Assembly: GCA_008330645.1 (NCBI GenBank) | Contig: VLTN01000012.1 | Coordinates: forward strand, 186,001 to 250,000 | Source of the DNA: Cafeteria roenbergensis | Taxonomy: Eukaryota; Sar; Bigyra; Bicosoecida; Cafeteriaceae | Length of the DNA stretch: 64,000 bases | Direction of reading: 5' to 3' | Shown here: positions 1 to 11,236 of the stretch, piece after piece | Position numbering within the stretch: the stretch's first letter is position 1 | Layout: each line of letters opens with the position of its first letter | Position numbers and translations under genes: made by a program | The notes under the pieces: generated by a model | Seen by the model: only the letters and a program-made list of their open reading frames with translations | Told to the model about the DNA's origin: nothing | Database searches by the model: none

Positions 1-3000
1 CGTCGGGAACCTTGTTCGCCGCGCCGCTGGGGCCTCCGTACGCCTCCTCCAGAGCGCTCGTCGCGGCATCGTGCGCGGTGGCCGCGAGCGCACCCTGCTC
101 CTGCCTGTGGGAGGCCCAGAAGGCATCGGCGTCGGCAACCGCAGCCTCGGCCGCGTCGGCGGCGCGGGCGCGCACTCTGGCCTCCTCCGCGGCAATGCTC
201 TCAAGCGTTTGCGGGGCCAGGCTGGGCGTTGCGCTGGCGTCGGGCGCCGGCTCGGTGGGCTGGGCGGCAGCGCTTGGGGTGGCTGTGGGCGTCTCCCCGT
301 CGTTCGACGTCTCGTCGTCGGTCGAGGAGCGAGCCTGGCGGAAGCGTTGCTCGGACGTCGCTGCCGTGGGGCCCTCCCCCCGCGTTGCCTCGGTAGCGAT
401 GCCCACCAGCGCGGAGCGGAACTCGTTCATCTCGTCAGCCGCCCGCTTGGCGGCTGCAGGGGGCGCCACCGCCGAGCGACGGGAGGGCGCCGCGGCGGGA
501 ACGCCAGACCCGCCGGGCATGGCAGCGCGGAAGCGGGCGTCGCGGCCGGCGGCCCCAGCCCCAGACACCTGCTGCTGCGGCGGCATCTGCTGCTGCGGCG
601 GCATCTGCTGCTGCGGCGGCATCTGCTGCTGCGGCGGCATCTGCTGCTGCGGCGGCACCTGCTGCTGCGGCGGCATGCCCATCGAGGCGAAACGCGGGTC
701 GGAGAACGAGCCGGGTCCAGCGGGTCCGGCGCCTCCCACATCCCCGATACCAGGCGCGCTCAGCGCCTGCGGCTGGGGCTGAGCCTGCCCTGGCGCCCCG
801 ACGCCGGCGGGGAAGCCCTGGAACGCCGCCTGGGCGCCGGCCGCGAACTGCGCCGCAAACGACCCGGCGCCCGGACTTTCGGGCGCGAAACCGCTCCCGG
901 AGGCAGAGCCAGCACCGGCGGCCGAAGGGCCCGTCGGCGCCCCTCCGAAGCCCATATCGACAATACCGCGAAACCGCTGCGCCCCAGCCCCGCCGGCCCC
1001 GTACTGCTGGGCCAGCTGCTGCTGCTGGGCCTGGATTTGCTGCTGCATGTGCTCGGGCGCGGCGGCGCCGCCCACAGGCGCAAAGCCGCCCGCAGGCCCG
1101 AAGCCACTTGCCGGGCCAGCCATGCCGGGCGCAGGCGCAAAGCCGCTTGCCGGGCCGGCCATGCCGGGCGCCCCGGCAACGAGCTTAGCGGCGTCCATGC
1201 CCGCAGGCAGGTCGCTCTTGAATCGGTAGTTCTTCATAAACTCTGCCGTCTTGGCGGCGGCCTCGGCCATGGGGTTGCCGTCGTCCGCGACCACGTCGGG
1301 GTGGGCCTTGGCAAATGCTCGCGCGTCCTTCATTGCCCTCCGCTCCGCCGCGTCGAAGTTCGGGGTGGGCAGGGTCCCGAGGTCCCCGATGAGGCCCTCG
1401 AAACCGCTGAGGGGGGCCCGGCCAGCCTTGGACCCGCTGGCAGAGCCAGTTGTCTGCAGGAGCGACGCGGCAAACGCGTCAGAACCGCTGCCCACCTGCT
1501 CGGCGAAACGTTCCGCCGACGCAGCGAGCTCCTCGTCAAGGCCGGCAGAGCCTCGTAGATGCGGCTCTGCCTGCATCGCGCGGCGAAGCAGCTGCTGGCG
1601 GGCAGTCGCCGCCTCTGCGCTGGCCCTGCGCACCCACGCGTCCACAGCCAGCGCCGCCTCGGCGGGGGGGAGGCCGACGATGGCGGCCTGGATGCGGGCA
1701 GCGTGGAGGGCGTCGCTCTCCGCAGTCATCTGGAGGAAGGACTCCGCCCAGGACGGCCTCGCCTCCGCATCGGGCGCAAACTCCGCACCGGCGGTTTCGC
1801 CGGCGGTGCTCCGGTCCGCGTGGCTGGCGGCACCCGCGCCGGCGTCGGAGCTGGCTTTGGCGCCGGCACCGGGCGCGGCGGCGTCAGCCGCGTCAGCCGC
1901 CGCCGCCCCCGTCTGCACGAATCCCAGAGCACTGAGAGCGCGGCCGGCGAGGCTGGTCTTTGGCCAGGTGACGGGCTGAGAGCCTCCCATGGCCTTGACC
2001 TGCTTGACGATCTCCTTGATATCCTTGCTGTTCGCGCCCGAGCGGTACACCACGCGGCCGCTGCCCGTGCCCTCCAGATCGAGCGGCGCGGCTGGCACCT
2101 CCCGCTCCGCGGTCTGGAACTGCGTGGCGAGGGAGCGCTTGTGGCGGAGGGGCGCGAACACGTCCGCTGCCTCCGCCGCTGTCTCCACAGGGATGCGAAG
2201 CAGCCCCACCCCCTGCGGTGTCCGCGCCAGAGCGTCCCGCCGCGCGTTGAAATCGGGGTCGTAGGTGGTGGTTTTGGCGGCGAGCGCGCCAGCGCCGAGG
2301 GTTTCATCGGGCCCAGATGCAGCGGCCGTCTGGAGGAGGTTGACGTCTGAGCTGCCGGTGGAGAAACCCCCGTGCCCGTGCTGCTGGTCGTGGCTGTGGC
2401 CACCGTCCTCATTCACGCGCCGCTCCTCGTTGCCGTCGCCGGACTGGTCCTCGTCCTCGTCGCCGGACTGGTCCTCATCCCCGTAAGCATTGGTGCCGGA
2501 CTGGTCCTCGTCCCCGTGAGTGTCGGTGCCGGACTGGTCCTCATCCCCGTGAGTGTCGGTGCCGGACTGGTCCTCGTCCCCGTGAGTGTCGGTGCCGGAC
2601 TGGTCCTCGTCCCCGTGAGTGTCGGTGCCGGACTGGTCCTCGTCCCCGTGAGTGTCGGTGCCGGACTGGTCCTCGTCCCCGTGAGAGTTGGTGCCGGACT
2701 GGTCCTCGTCCTCGTCCCCGTCCTCGTCTTCGCCCTCCTCCGCCCCCTCGACCTCTGCTGACGGCGTGGCGCCATCCGCGCCGACTTGCGAAGGCTGGTC
2801 GTCTGCCGAGGCCAGCTCCGGGCCGGTGGGCAGTTCCGGGTCCGGGGGCGGCCGGCGCCAGGCCGGCGGGAACGGAATCTCAGGGGGGGGCTGCATAGGC
2901 GGCAGGGGGACCTTCTTGAACTTGCGCGCTTCCTGCGCGGAAGATTCCGGGTCCACGAATTCCTCCAGGGGCGTCCAGGACACATAGGGGTTCTCCTGAA

Positions 3001-3414
3001 GCTTGCGGTCGACCATCTGAATGACGTACTCGCACATGGCGCAGGTGCGGGAACCCACCGGGGCCATCATCATGCTGCGCTTGAAGGCGCTGCCCAAGGA
3101 CGGCTGCGGGGGCGGGGGGCGGGGAGGGGAACGGAGCGTCGTGGCGCCAGCGGCGAGGGGAACCAAGCTCGGACGCGGCGGCACTGGCGGCAAGGGCGCT
3201 TGCGGGCAAGACAGGCGCCTTGTGCCCGGAGCGAGGCCAGCGGCGCAGTCTGCGCGCGGCTCACGAAACTGGAGCGCGCCTCCGTCTCGGCAGCGGCGGC
3301 TGCAGGGACCGATGCCACGGCGATGAGCGCCGCGGCTGAGAGCACTCCAGCCAACGTCGGGCGAGCAACTCGCCGCGGCGCGCCGCCCGCGGGGGTGGCG
3401 GTTCTGGGACGCAT
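1..3414 (-). CDS. Secreted/lumenal low-complexity protein with half a saposin-like motif (partial, runs off left edge)
   Basis: Two exons are seen: 3414-3265 and 3103-1, with the frame still open at base 1. The 161-base intron starts GTGAGC and ends CCGCAG and joins the frames in phase 0. Exon 1 (50 residues) is a signal peptide: Arg-rich start, then a hydrophobic Ala/Val/Leu core ending in an Ala run. Exon 2 opens with a Cys-x2-Cys helix (C71, C74; CAMCEYVIQMVDRKLQ) like the first half of a saposin B domain, but I do not see the other four cysteines. A Pro-rich stretch follows, then an acidic 11-residue repeat (DEDQSGTDTHG type, about eight copies), a long Ala-rich helical region, and MPPQQQ repeats. 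The function is unknown. Lysosomal or surface lipid binding is only a guess from the saposin-like start. The strong signal peptide and clean splice make the gene itself likely. Confidence 0.7.
570..676 (-). repeat. 18-base coding repeat (MPPQQQ)
   Basis: About six copies of an 18-base unit encode Met-Pro-Pro-Gln-Gln-Gln on the minus strand, with one Val for Met. The antisense reading gives an artefactual Cys-rich repeat. Confidence 0.9.
2440..2740 (-). repeat. 33-base coding minisatellite (DEDQSGTDTHG repeat)
   Basis: About eight head-to-tail copies of a 33-base unit lie in the secreted gene and read as an 11-residue acidic repeat on the minus strand. Inner copies are almost identical; the outer ones vary (Asn/Ser for Asp/Thr). 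There are no spacers, so this is a protein-coding minisatellite. Confidence 0.9.
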
Positions 3415-3941
3415 CCCGGTTGCGGTCTGCGCCTTCCTCCGCAGCCCTACCCGGATAGGACGGTGTGGACGGGCGCGGGGGGGCTCGTGGGCGCGCTTGC
3501 CCAGGCGAGTGAGGCCTGCGGCTCGCGTCTCCCGCCCCGACAGAGCAACGGCCAGCGGATGGCCAGCCTGCGTTGGTTTTCCTCGCGACATGCAGCCCGC
3601 CCGGCCCGCCGCTCGCACGCTGCACCCCGACCCGCGGCCCGAGCCCCACCGCGAGCACTGCGTCGCTTGTCGCGCGAGCCGGGCTGCCAGCCTCTGGCCA
3701 AGTGACGGCCAAAGCCCTGACGGTCATATTGCGCAGCAGGCGAGCGACCACGGATGGCCGACGCCGGCGCCGACCCGGTGAGCTCGCCCCGAGTGCCTGA
3801 GCAGTCGGAGCTGGCGGGGCCCTGTCTGGGCGAGTGGCCCTCGGTTTATGAGCGCCCGCGCCCCAGCAGCACCGCGCGCGAATGGTGACGCTGTCGCTCC
3901 GCAAGAGTTGCCAACGCCCGCCCTCGCAGCCCGCGGTCCCA
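3415..3941. promoter_or_regulatory. Divergent intergenic region
   Basis: This stretch separates the start of the minus-strand secreted gene from the plus-strand EF-hand gene and should hold both promoters and 5' leaders. I see no TATA box or other clear element. An in-frame ATG at 3882 could lengthen the EF-hand protein by 20 residues. Confidence 0.4.
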
Positions 3942-4723
3942 ATGCCAGCTGCGGCCACCGCCCGGAAGAAGAAGACTCGTAACATCGCGGCTGCCAAGGT
4001 CGTTGAGGAGCACAGGGCGCTGCTCGACGGCCTCACCGTGCCGCAAATCGCGGCCCTGCAAAGCACATTCCTGAGTTTCTCAACAGAGGTGCCGGGCTTC
4101 ATCAACGCCAAGCAGCTCGGGCCGCTTTTGCGGGAGCTCGGCGACGACCCATCCGCCGAGGAGCTGGGCGAGCTCATTTCGCTGGTGGACGCCTCGGGCA
4201 ACGGGCTGGTCGACCTGGAGGAGTTCTCGGCGCTGCTGGCTATCCGCACGCAGCACAAGCACACGCCGTCGGACGTGCGAGAGGCGCTCAAGGTGAGCCG
4301 CTTGGCGGCGGCAGGCCAACTCTCAGTGGTGGTGCTGTCGTGGCGCATGCCACCCTCGCAGCGTCGCTGTGCCGGCGGGCACTCGCCCGGCGGCCTGCGC
4401 TGCTCGCGCGGCGGCGCGCGACCCCTCGCTGAGCAAGCCCGCCTCGGCAGCCTTTGTGGCCCGCTCTCTGCCCGGCGCCCCGCCGTGCGACTCGCCCCCT
4501 GTCGCTCCCAGTCCCGCCCGTTGCCTGGCTGTCCCCGCCGCAGCTGTTCGATGTCAAGGGCACAGGCAAAATTCCCCGGGAGCGCTTCGCAACCCTCCTG
4601 TGCGACCTTGCGGGCATGTCGGTTGAGGACGCCGAGGAGGCAGTGGCTGTGGCGACAGCAGGGCAAGAGGACGGCAGCGAGGTGGACGCCGCCGCGTTCA
4701 TCGACCTGCTGTTCCGCATTTGA
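3942..4723 (+). CDS. EF-hand (calmodulin/troponin C-like) protein
   Basis: Two exons, 3942-4292 and 4544-4723, are joined across a 251-base GTGAGC...CCGCAG intron in phase 0, giving 176 residues. The N-terminus is basic (residues 6-13). The layout is four EF-hand units as in calmodulin. The second has a canonical calcium loop, DASGNGLVDLEE (residues 83-94). The third (120-131, DVKGTGKIPRER) lacks the final acidic residue. The first and fourth look degenerate. It is therefore probably a calcium sensor with one good site, or a structural light-chain-like protein. An ATG at 3882 is the alternative start. Partner and location cannot be read from the sequence. Confidence 0.8.
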
Positions 4724-5554
4724 CCGGAAGGCGGGCGCCCGGCCGGCCCAGCGGGTGCGCCGCGTGGCTTGCTTGAAGATTGTGTGCGTGTGTGTGTGGT
4801 GTACACTTGTGTTTCGCGTGTGGCCAGCTGCGTGCGGGCGTCCGGGTCGCGGACGAGCGAGCGCAAACGAAGCTCGCAGGCTGCGCGAGTGCTGCGCCCG
4901 AGGGCGCGCGACGGCGCCTGTCGCGCCGGCCGCCTGCGAGCTCATCCAGCGTCCCCGCCACCGTGGCCCCCGCTTGCGAAAGTGGCACCGCCGCGCGAAA
5001 CAGCCTCGGGGCGGGGCAAACTGGCCAGGCGGGCGGGAGAGCGGCGCCAACGGCCCCGCGCAGACGTTCGAAGTCGCAACGCGACGACGCGCCCCCGTCG
5101 CTAGCGGCAGCCGCGCGCACGGGGCCGCGGTCCGCCGCGCGGCGCCCCGGTCCAGGGCCGAGCCGCGGCGCGAGCTCTCCGCGGTGGCGCGGCGGCGCCA
5201 GGGGGCGCGCGGGACTCGCCTCGCGCGGCCAAGGCGGCAGCTGGCTGGGCGTTGGCCACCGGGCGGCGAGTGCCGGCAGAGGCGAGTGACCGAAGCGAGC
5301 GCGTCTCCTCGTCAGCCGAACAGCCGGCGCCCCTGGCGGCGAGCGGCACTCGCGCCCGGAGCGGGGCGGGCAGGGCACGCCTTGTCGCTCCTCCAGCGCC
5401 CAGCCTTGTCCCGGCTCGCGCAAGTGGGCGCCAGCCGAGCAGGGGCGCGCGCGAAGGCTCACCGCCAGGTCAACCAGTCAGGCTGCGTCCGCTGGACACT
5501 CCAGCGACCCCTGGCACCCTGGCTTGCGCAGAGGTCGCGCAATTCGCGTGGCGC
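4724..5554. other. Intergenic region with GT tract
   Basis: No gene is seen here. A GT-rich run lies near 4780-4810 and the rest is plain GC-rich sequence. The downstream zinc-finger frame is open back to about 5252 but has no ATG before 5555. Confidence 0.4.
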
Positions 5555-7846
5555 ATGGACCCAATGACGGAGGCGATGACGCGGGACCGCGCGGAGGGCG
5601 GCAGGCTTGGCAATTGCACCTCGTCAAGTGCCACGCCAGTGCAATGTGCACAAGCCCTCCCCGTGAGCCACGCGAACGCCCCAACCATCATGTCCATAGT
5701 CGACACCGTTACTGTCAACCCCAGCGAGACGAACGGCTCGTCCTGGAGCAGCGCGCAGCGGGAGCGGCTTGCCTTTTCGCCGGGCCTTGACGCCAACGCC
5801 GGCGGCCTTGACGGCGACCAGCCGGGCTTGGACGGCGGCGACCTGAGCGTCTTTGCGGCGCTGGAGGACTCTGGCGCGGTCAGCCTCGGCAGCCCCTCAG
5901 CGGGGCGGGAGCACCCGATGGTCTTCGGCCCGCCCGAGCTCGGCGGGTCTGCGAGCGTCACTGGACCGCCCGAGCTCGTCACGGGCGGCACGGCTGACGC
6001 CTCCGTCCGGACGCCGCACGTCTCAGAGGCTCCGCACCATGGCATCGGGCCGTCGGCCTTTGGCCCGCCTGGGGAGGCCGAAGACGCCTGCGGGCTCGAC
6101 CGCAGCCTGGACGCGCACAACAACGTCAGCATCAGCAGCAGCTGCGGCGAGAGCAGCGGCGCCGGCGGCACTGGCGCCGGTCCGGCGGCCCCCGCGCACA
6201 CGTCCCTGCCGATGCTGGCCGAACACTCGGCGGCCGCGGTGGCTGCCGTGTTTGGCGTGGACGCCGACGCTGCCGCTGCCATCAGCGCTGCAATGGCCGC
6301 GTTGCCAGACTTCTCCGGCTCTGCCGGCCACGAGCAGCCGCCGTCGCTGTCCGACCTGGAGACCCTGAGACGCGACCTGGCGTCGTCGGCGGGGATGCCA
6401 GCGGCGCCGCTGGCGGCCGGGACGACGGCGGGGCACTGTCCCCCCGGCGCCGGGCGAGGCACCATGGCCGGCGGTCTCGCCAGCCGCGCGGCAGGGGGCG
6501 ACCAGGCGGGCAGCGCTCAAGACGCGGCCGTCGCCGCCGCTGCGGCCGCTGCGGCCGCTGCGGCTGCGGGAGCCACTGGCGGCCAGGCCTCGTCAGCGGC
6601 CTTCTTGTCCTCGCCCCCCCCTCTGCACGGCATGACCGCGGCGCACGCGTCGCCCACGTTCCCGACCGCCGCGGCAGCGGCTGCAGCAGCGGCTGCCGCA
6701 GCCGCGGCCGCTGCCGCTGCCGCCGCTGTTGCCACCGTGGGCCCAGGCGGCAGCGGAGGCGCCGGCGCCCCAGGCGGTTATCGTGGCGCGGGGGGCGCGG
6801 CTGGCTCCAGCTCCCTCGCGTCCAGCAACGGCAACCCCCACGGCCACTACATCCCGGCGCAGTCCGCCCCGCTGGCGCCTCCAGTGGCAGCGCCTATGAA
6901 CCCGATGACGCCGGCGTCGCTGCTGGCCCTCCTCGCTCCCCACGGGGGTCAGCTGGACCCGCAGACCGTGGCGATGCTCGCCGCGGCCATGGCCACTCCG
7001 CAGTGGCAGGGGGTGGCAGGTGCCGGAATGGACGACGGCCCTGTGGTGATGTCGTCCGCGTCGCAAGCTGCGGCCGCGGCTGCGGCCGTTGCCGCCGCAG
7101 CCGACCCCATCCTGGCGCAGCGCAGCGCCGCTGCGGCCCAGGCCGCCTTCGTGGCCGCCGCGCTTGCGCCGCACGACCACAACCGTCACGCCCGCACCCT
7201 CGACGTGCCGCCCATGTTGTCGGCCAGCCCTGCGTACGCTATGCAGGCAGCCGTTGCGGCTGCCGCCACAGGGGCCCTGCAGCCCGCCGGCGGGAACGGG
7301 CTCCACCTCGACAGCGCCCCGACCTCTCCCGCCGTGACCAACACGAGCGACGAGGAGAAGAAGCGCTGCCCCCACTGCAACCGGGGGTTTTCGTTCCGGT
7401 CGAACCTCCTCCGCCACGTTCGCAACGTGCACGAGCGCAGGCGCGACCACGTCTGCCGCAAGTGCGACCCGGTGAGGGCCTTTGCCACCGCGGACGCCCT
7501 CAAGTCCCACGTGGGCACGGTGCACGATCGCAGGCGCGATCACGTTTGCGCCATTTGCAGCAAGGGCTTTGCTCGAAAGGCCCATCTGCAGCAGCACGAG
7601 TCGACGGTGCACTCCGGCAGCACCGGCAGCGTGCGCCGCAAGAGGCGGCGCGGCCAAGGGGACGCGGACGGTGACACGGACGGAGGCTTGTCACCCGGCG
7701 GTGGCCGGCCGGACTCCTCGCTCGGCCTGGGCCGAGCCAGTCCGGCCACGAGCCAGTCTGGTCTCGCGTCGCTGGGCGCTCCCGCCGCGTTTAGCGGCGG
7801 GTTTGGAAGCTTCCCGCAGCTCCCGAGGAGTCACCCCGGCGTTTGA
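5555..7846 (+). CDS. C2H2 zinc-finger protein, probable transcription factor
   Basis: A single exon of 763 residues starts at the first in-frame ATG (MDPMTEAM). The first 600 residues are low complexity, with several long polyalanine runs (near 6526-6570 and 6668-6730) typical of transcriptional regulators. Three C2H2 fingers follow at about residues 605-690. The first, CPHCNRGFSFRSNLLRH, is canonical; the second has an extra residue between its cysteines and histidines; the third is canonical. A basic KRRR stretch after the fingers could be a nuclear localisation signal. It is probably a DNA-binding regulator with an unknown target. It is not obviously related to the zinc-finger cluster at 56.6-61.1 kb, whose fingers are spaced differently. 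Confidence 0.8.
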   Translation: MDPMTEAMTRDRAEGGRLGNCTSSSATPVQCAQALPVSHANAPTIMSIVDTVTVNPSETNGSSWSSAQRERLAFSPGLDANAGGLDGDQPGLDGGDLSVFAALEDSGAVSLGSPSAGREHPMVFGPPELGGSASVTGPPELVTGGTADASVRTPHVSEAPHHGIGPSAFGPPGEAEDACGLDRSLDAHNNVSISSSCGESSGAGGTGAGPAAPAHTSLPMLAEHSAAAVAAVFGVDADAAAAISAAMAALPDFSGSAGHEQPPSLSDLETLRRDLASSAGMPAAPLAAGTTAGHCPPGAGRGTMAGGLASRAAGGDQAGSAQDAAVAAAAAAAAAAAAGATGGQASSAAFLSSPPPLHGMTAAHASPTFPTAAAAAAAAAAAAAAAAAAAAVATVGPGGSGGAGAPGGYRGAGGAAGSSSLASSNGNPHGHYIPAQSAPLAPPVAAPMNPMTPASLLALLAPHGGQLDPQTVAMLAAAMATPQWQGVAGAGMDDGPVVMSSASQAAAAAAAVAAAADPILAQRSAAAAQAAFVAAALAPHDHNRHARTLDVPPMLSASPAYAMQAAVAAAATGALQPAGGNGLHLDSAPTSPAVTNTSDEEKKRCPHCNRGFSFRSNLLRHVRNVHERRRDHVCRKCDPVRAFATADALKSHVGTVHDRRRDHVCAICSKGFARKAHLQQHESTVHSGSTGSVRRKRRRGQGDADGDTDGGLSPGGGRPDSSLGLGRASPATSQSGLASLGAPAAFSGGFGSFPQLPRSHPGV

Positions 7847-7987
7847 AGCGCTTTGCCTTGCTGCGACGAGCCCGTGTCGCAATGATGCAGAGCCGCCAGC
7901 CTGGTCGCCCGCTGCTCTGCCACACACAACCAGCACGAAACTCGGGCAACTGCCCGCGGCCTGCCACTCCCGCGCAGCACGCGACCC

Positions 7988-10960
7988 ATGGCGTGAGAAG
8001 CCGCGCGCACGCGAGCAAACTCAGCGTTTACGTCGTCGATGCGTTTCCCGTCGCGCACGCGGAGATGAGCATGCGCACGCAGCCGCGGCGACGCGGGGAG
8101 TGCTGGCCGTCGCTTCTGTTTTTGCTTTTCGCTTCCCTCGCACAGGCTCAAGCAGCGAACGCGGGCCCGGCAGCTCACGGGCAGCACGACACAGAGTGTG
8201 CTGGCACTCTTGCAGCGCGTGCGGAGCGAAAATGCAGTCGCAGCTCAGGCCGTCCAGCTCTTGGAGCAGAAGCAGCAAAGCGTCGCCAGCGCCCTCAAGT
8301 CTGCGTCTGCGATCGACGAAGCGGCGCGCCGAACCAGCCAGCAGATGCGCCGCGCGGCTGACCGCTTGGCGCGCCGCGACCCTGGCGAGGACGCCCTTGC
8401 GGACGCTGCGGACGCCCGCCGCCACCCCGCGCTGGCGTCATGGCGAGCCTGGATCATGGCTGGCGCAGAGCGCGCAGACTGCGGGGCAGAGCACCTCGAA
8501 GCCGTCGCCATCGGCGAGTCGAAGCGAGTGGCCGCAGCCGCCGCGGACAGCGTTCGGAGGAGTGCTCGTGGACTGGCGGAGGCGGCAACAGCCGGGCAAG
8601 CGAAGGCGAGCGCGGCCGCAGCTGCAGTCGCCGACGCCGACACCAGTGACGGGAGAGGCGAGGCTCTCGCCCACACGCTGGCTGCGGCAGCCATCGCGAG
8701 CAGCGCCGCGGAAGCGGTGCCAAGGCATCACCGCGAAGCCGTCGCGAGCGCTGCGGCGGCATGCGGCGCAGCCAGGGAGACCGTCGAGGCATCTCTCCGA
8801 GCGGCAGCATCCCTGCGGGCCGCTGCTGGCCAGAGCTCAACTGTTTTGCGCTCCTCGAAGGAAGAGGCGGCCGCCGCGGCGGCTTCAGCTGCGGCTCTGG
8901 GGACGGAGGCGGAGGAGGCAGCGACTGCGCTGCCTCGACGGCAGCGTTGGGCTTCGCAGTGCCAGCAAGCTGCCGCGGAGGTGGAGGCCGTCCCAAAGGC
9001 CCTGGCCGCTGTGGCAAGCACGGTGCTGGCCAGGCTCCTGGCCGCCGTGCCCGCCGCCCACCCGACCGAGTGGGAAGCAGTCTGGAAGGCCTGCGTCGAA
9101 AAGGCGCGTGCCAACGCATTCACCGCTGGAGCAGTGACCGACCCGGGCGGCGCCGTCGTAGCCGCTGCCGAGTGCGTCGTGGCCTGCGCCGATACGATGC
9201 GGGGCCGGCTCGACCTTGCCAGAGCGTTGGCAGCGCTTGCGTCGCAGGCAGACGGCAGCGGCCAGCAGGCGTCGAGCTCGGCTGCGTGCCCCCACGAGGA
9301 AGTGCCCGTCCGCGTGGCCATGTATGACGCCCCCGCCGATGCCATCGGCGGGTGCCAGTCCGTGGCGCGCCTCAAAGCGATCGGGACGGCGCAGCTGCTG
9401 ACCGCAGCCGGGCGTGACATCGCGTCCGCTCTGGCCCAGGCGGCAGCCGAGGCAGCCAGCTTGCTAGAGGCGTCGGCACAGGCCCGGGAGGCCGCTGCCA
9501 GCCGACTGCGCGCCTCTAAGTCAGAGCACGCCGTCGCTGAGGCGCGACTGCTGGAGCTGCGCCGAGAGCTGGAGGCCGTGCGTCAGGCGACGGCAGAGGC
9601 CGAGGTGGCAGCCATGGCGACGGCTGAGTCGGCCAGGAGGGACGCCGGGGTGGCAGCGCGTGCGGCAGAGCTGATTCGTGCCACCCCCGCGCGAGTGGAG
9701 GAGCTCACTGCGGCCTTGGACCGCATGCGGACAGACCTCGCGGCCACGACGTCCGCCTTCGGTTCGCTGGTGGACTCTGCCAGCACCGCAATGCGACACG
9801 CCGACCTCGCAGCGTTTAGAGCCAGGCAGGCGATGCGTGCGAACCCAACCGCGCTCGGAGCGACTGACACGGCCGGAGCCGTGGTGGATGGCGTGGACCG
9901 CGCCGCGGCGCTGCTCCGCACGTGGTCCTCGGAGGCCTTGTTCCAGCGGACTGCGAGGGCGCGACCTGCCCTTCCCGCAGCCCAGCTCGCGGCGCTGGGG
10001 GGCGACGCTCTCCCCGCCCTGAAGGGCGCCTTTGGGAAAGCGCTGTCGAACGCCCGTCGGGCTGCTGCGGACAGAGTGAGGGCGCGCGAAGCCCAGACGT
10101 CGCGTCGCGCAGCCCCCACTGTTCGCCACCGCCGCTCCCGCTCCCCGTCTGCCACGGCTTCAGGCGGCGAGCCTGCGAGGGGGCCCGATGCGAGTCGCCG
10201 GGGCAAGACGGGCAACGGCCGGAAGCAGCGTCCGGATGGATCGCGGTCCCAGACGCCCCGCGACAGGCACCACGCGGGCAAGACGGCCGCAGCTGCCGCG
10301 CTGAGCCCCAGGCCGCGCTCACGGAAGCCGCTGCCGAATCGCACAGCTTCCCCAGGCCCTGGCGGCAGCGGCTCCACGCCCAAGCCGGTAGCTGGGCTCC
10401 TGGTTGGCGGCGACGGCGGGGCAGCGCATGCGGAGCACGCGTCGTCGGGCGACGTCAGCGAAGAGGACGCCGAAGACGAAGTGCCCCACGCGCCGCACTC
10501 ATCCATGAGACCCTTGCACGGGGGGACCCGCCACCGCTTGGTCGGGGACCCTGGTCGGGCGAGCGCCGTCGCCGCAACCGGCGGCAGCGGCCCCGGAGGC
10601 GCTGGCGCCGCGTTGCGCGGCGCGGCCCGCGCCGGTGAGAGAGCAGCCGTCTCCGAAGCAACCGCTGCCGCTGCTGTGGCGCGTCCAGTGGCGGGGTCGC
10701 TGCCGCTTCGCACTCCGCCGTCGCTCCAGGACATCCTGAGCAGGCCGCGTGTCAGGCAGCTGCCTCCTCGTGACGGGGCCCCGATCAGCATGCTGGCCCC
10801 TGCTCCGCGCAAACCGGCCACCTTTGCTGGCCGGCGGAAGCGCAAGGCGCTGGGCGCAGGCGGGCACCGACGGCCCCTTCGCAAGGCCGCAATCGATGAC
10901 GCTGCGAGCGTGGCGTCGTCCACCGCGCAAGCGGCGGGCGACTTTCTCTTTGACCTTTGA
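7988..10960 (+). CDS. Ala-rich coiled-coil protein, unknown function
   Basis: The open frame from 8146 to 10960 has no early ATG. A tiny first coding exon at 7988-7992 (ATGGC) followed by GTGAGA, with an acceptor at 8141-8145 (CACAG), joins in phase 2 and gives MALKQRTRARQL at the start; total 939 residues. Residues 20-620 are long Ala/Glu/Arg heptad-like helices with few Pro or Gly, as in filament or scaffold proteins. After that come Ser/Arg-rich and Gly-rich disordered segments and a basic patch (GRRKRKALG) near the C-terminus. I recognise no family. An alternative is that the protein begins at an internal ATG, since the five-base exon is inferred from splice signals alone. Confidence 0.65.
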
Positions 10961-11236
10961 CCCAAAACGCTCGCTGGGTGCACGCCCCCAGCCCCTCTTG
11001 TGGCCCGCTTCCGATTCTGTCCGCTTGGCGCATGCCGCGGACCCAGAAACCCATCGCCGACAGTCCGCCGGAGCAAACGTTTGCCAAGCGCAACCCGCCG
11101 TGCCTGCTGCAGCACGCACTGCAGAATCGGACCGTGCACGTCACTGCGCGCCCTGGCCGCATGCGAACGTCGTGCACACACGAACTGCCGCGGTCGGCCG
11201 GTGGCTGCCCGCGTCCCTGAGGCCCTCAAGTCTGGA

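Noticed and set aside
12-1558. Long plus-strand frames with Cys-rich or Leu-Arg-His repeats
   Set aside because: They are antisense readings of the MPPQQQ-coding repeat in the minus-strand secreted gene, which has a signal peptide and a clean splice.
2440-2740. CRISPR-like array
   Set aside because: The 33-base units are contiguous with no spacers, and they encode protein in a eukaryotic gene.
2372-2761. Plus-strand Val/Leu-rich repeat protein that looks like a membrane protein
   Set aside because: It is the antisense of the acidic 33-base minisatellite. The minus strand continues in frame through a real gene.
6517-6735. Minus-strand polyalanine frame
   Set aside because: GC-rich codon runs read as Ala on both strands. 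The plus strand belongs to the zinc-finger gene.
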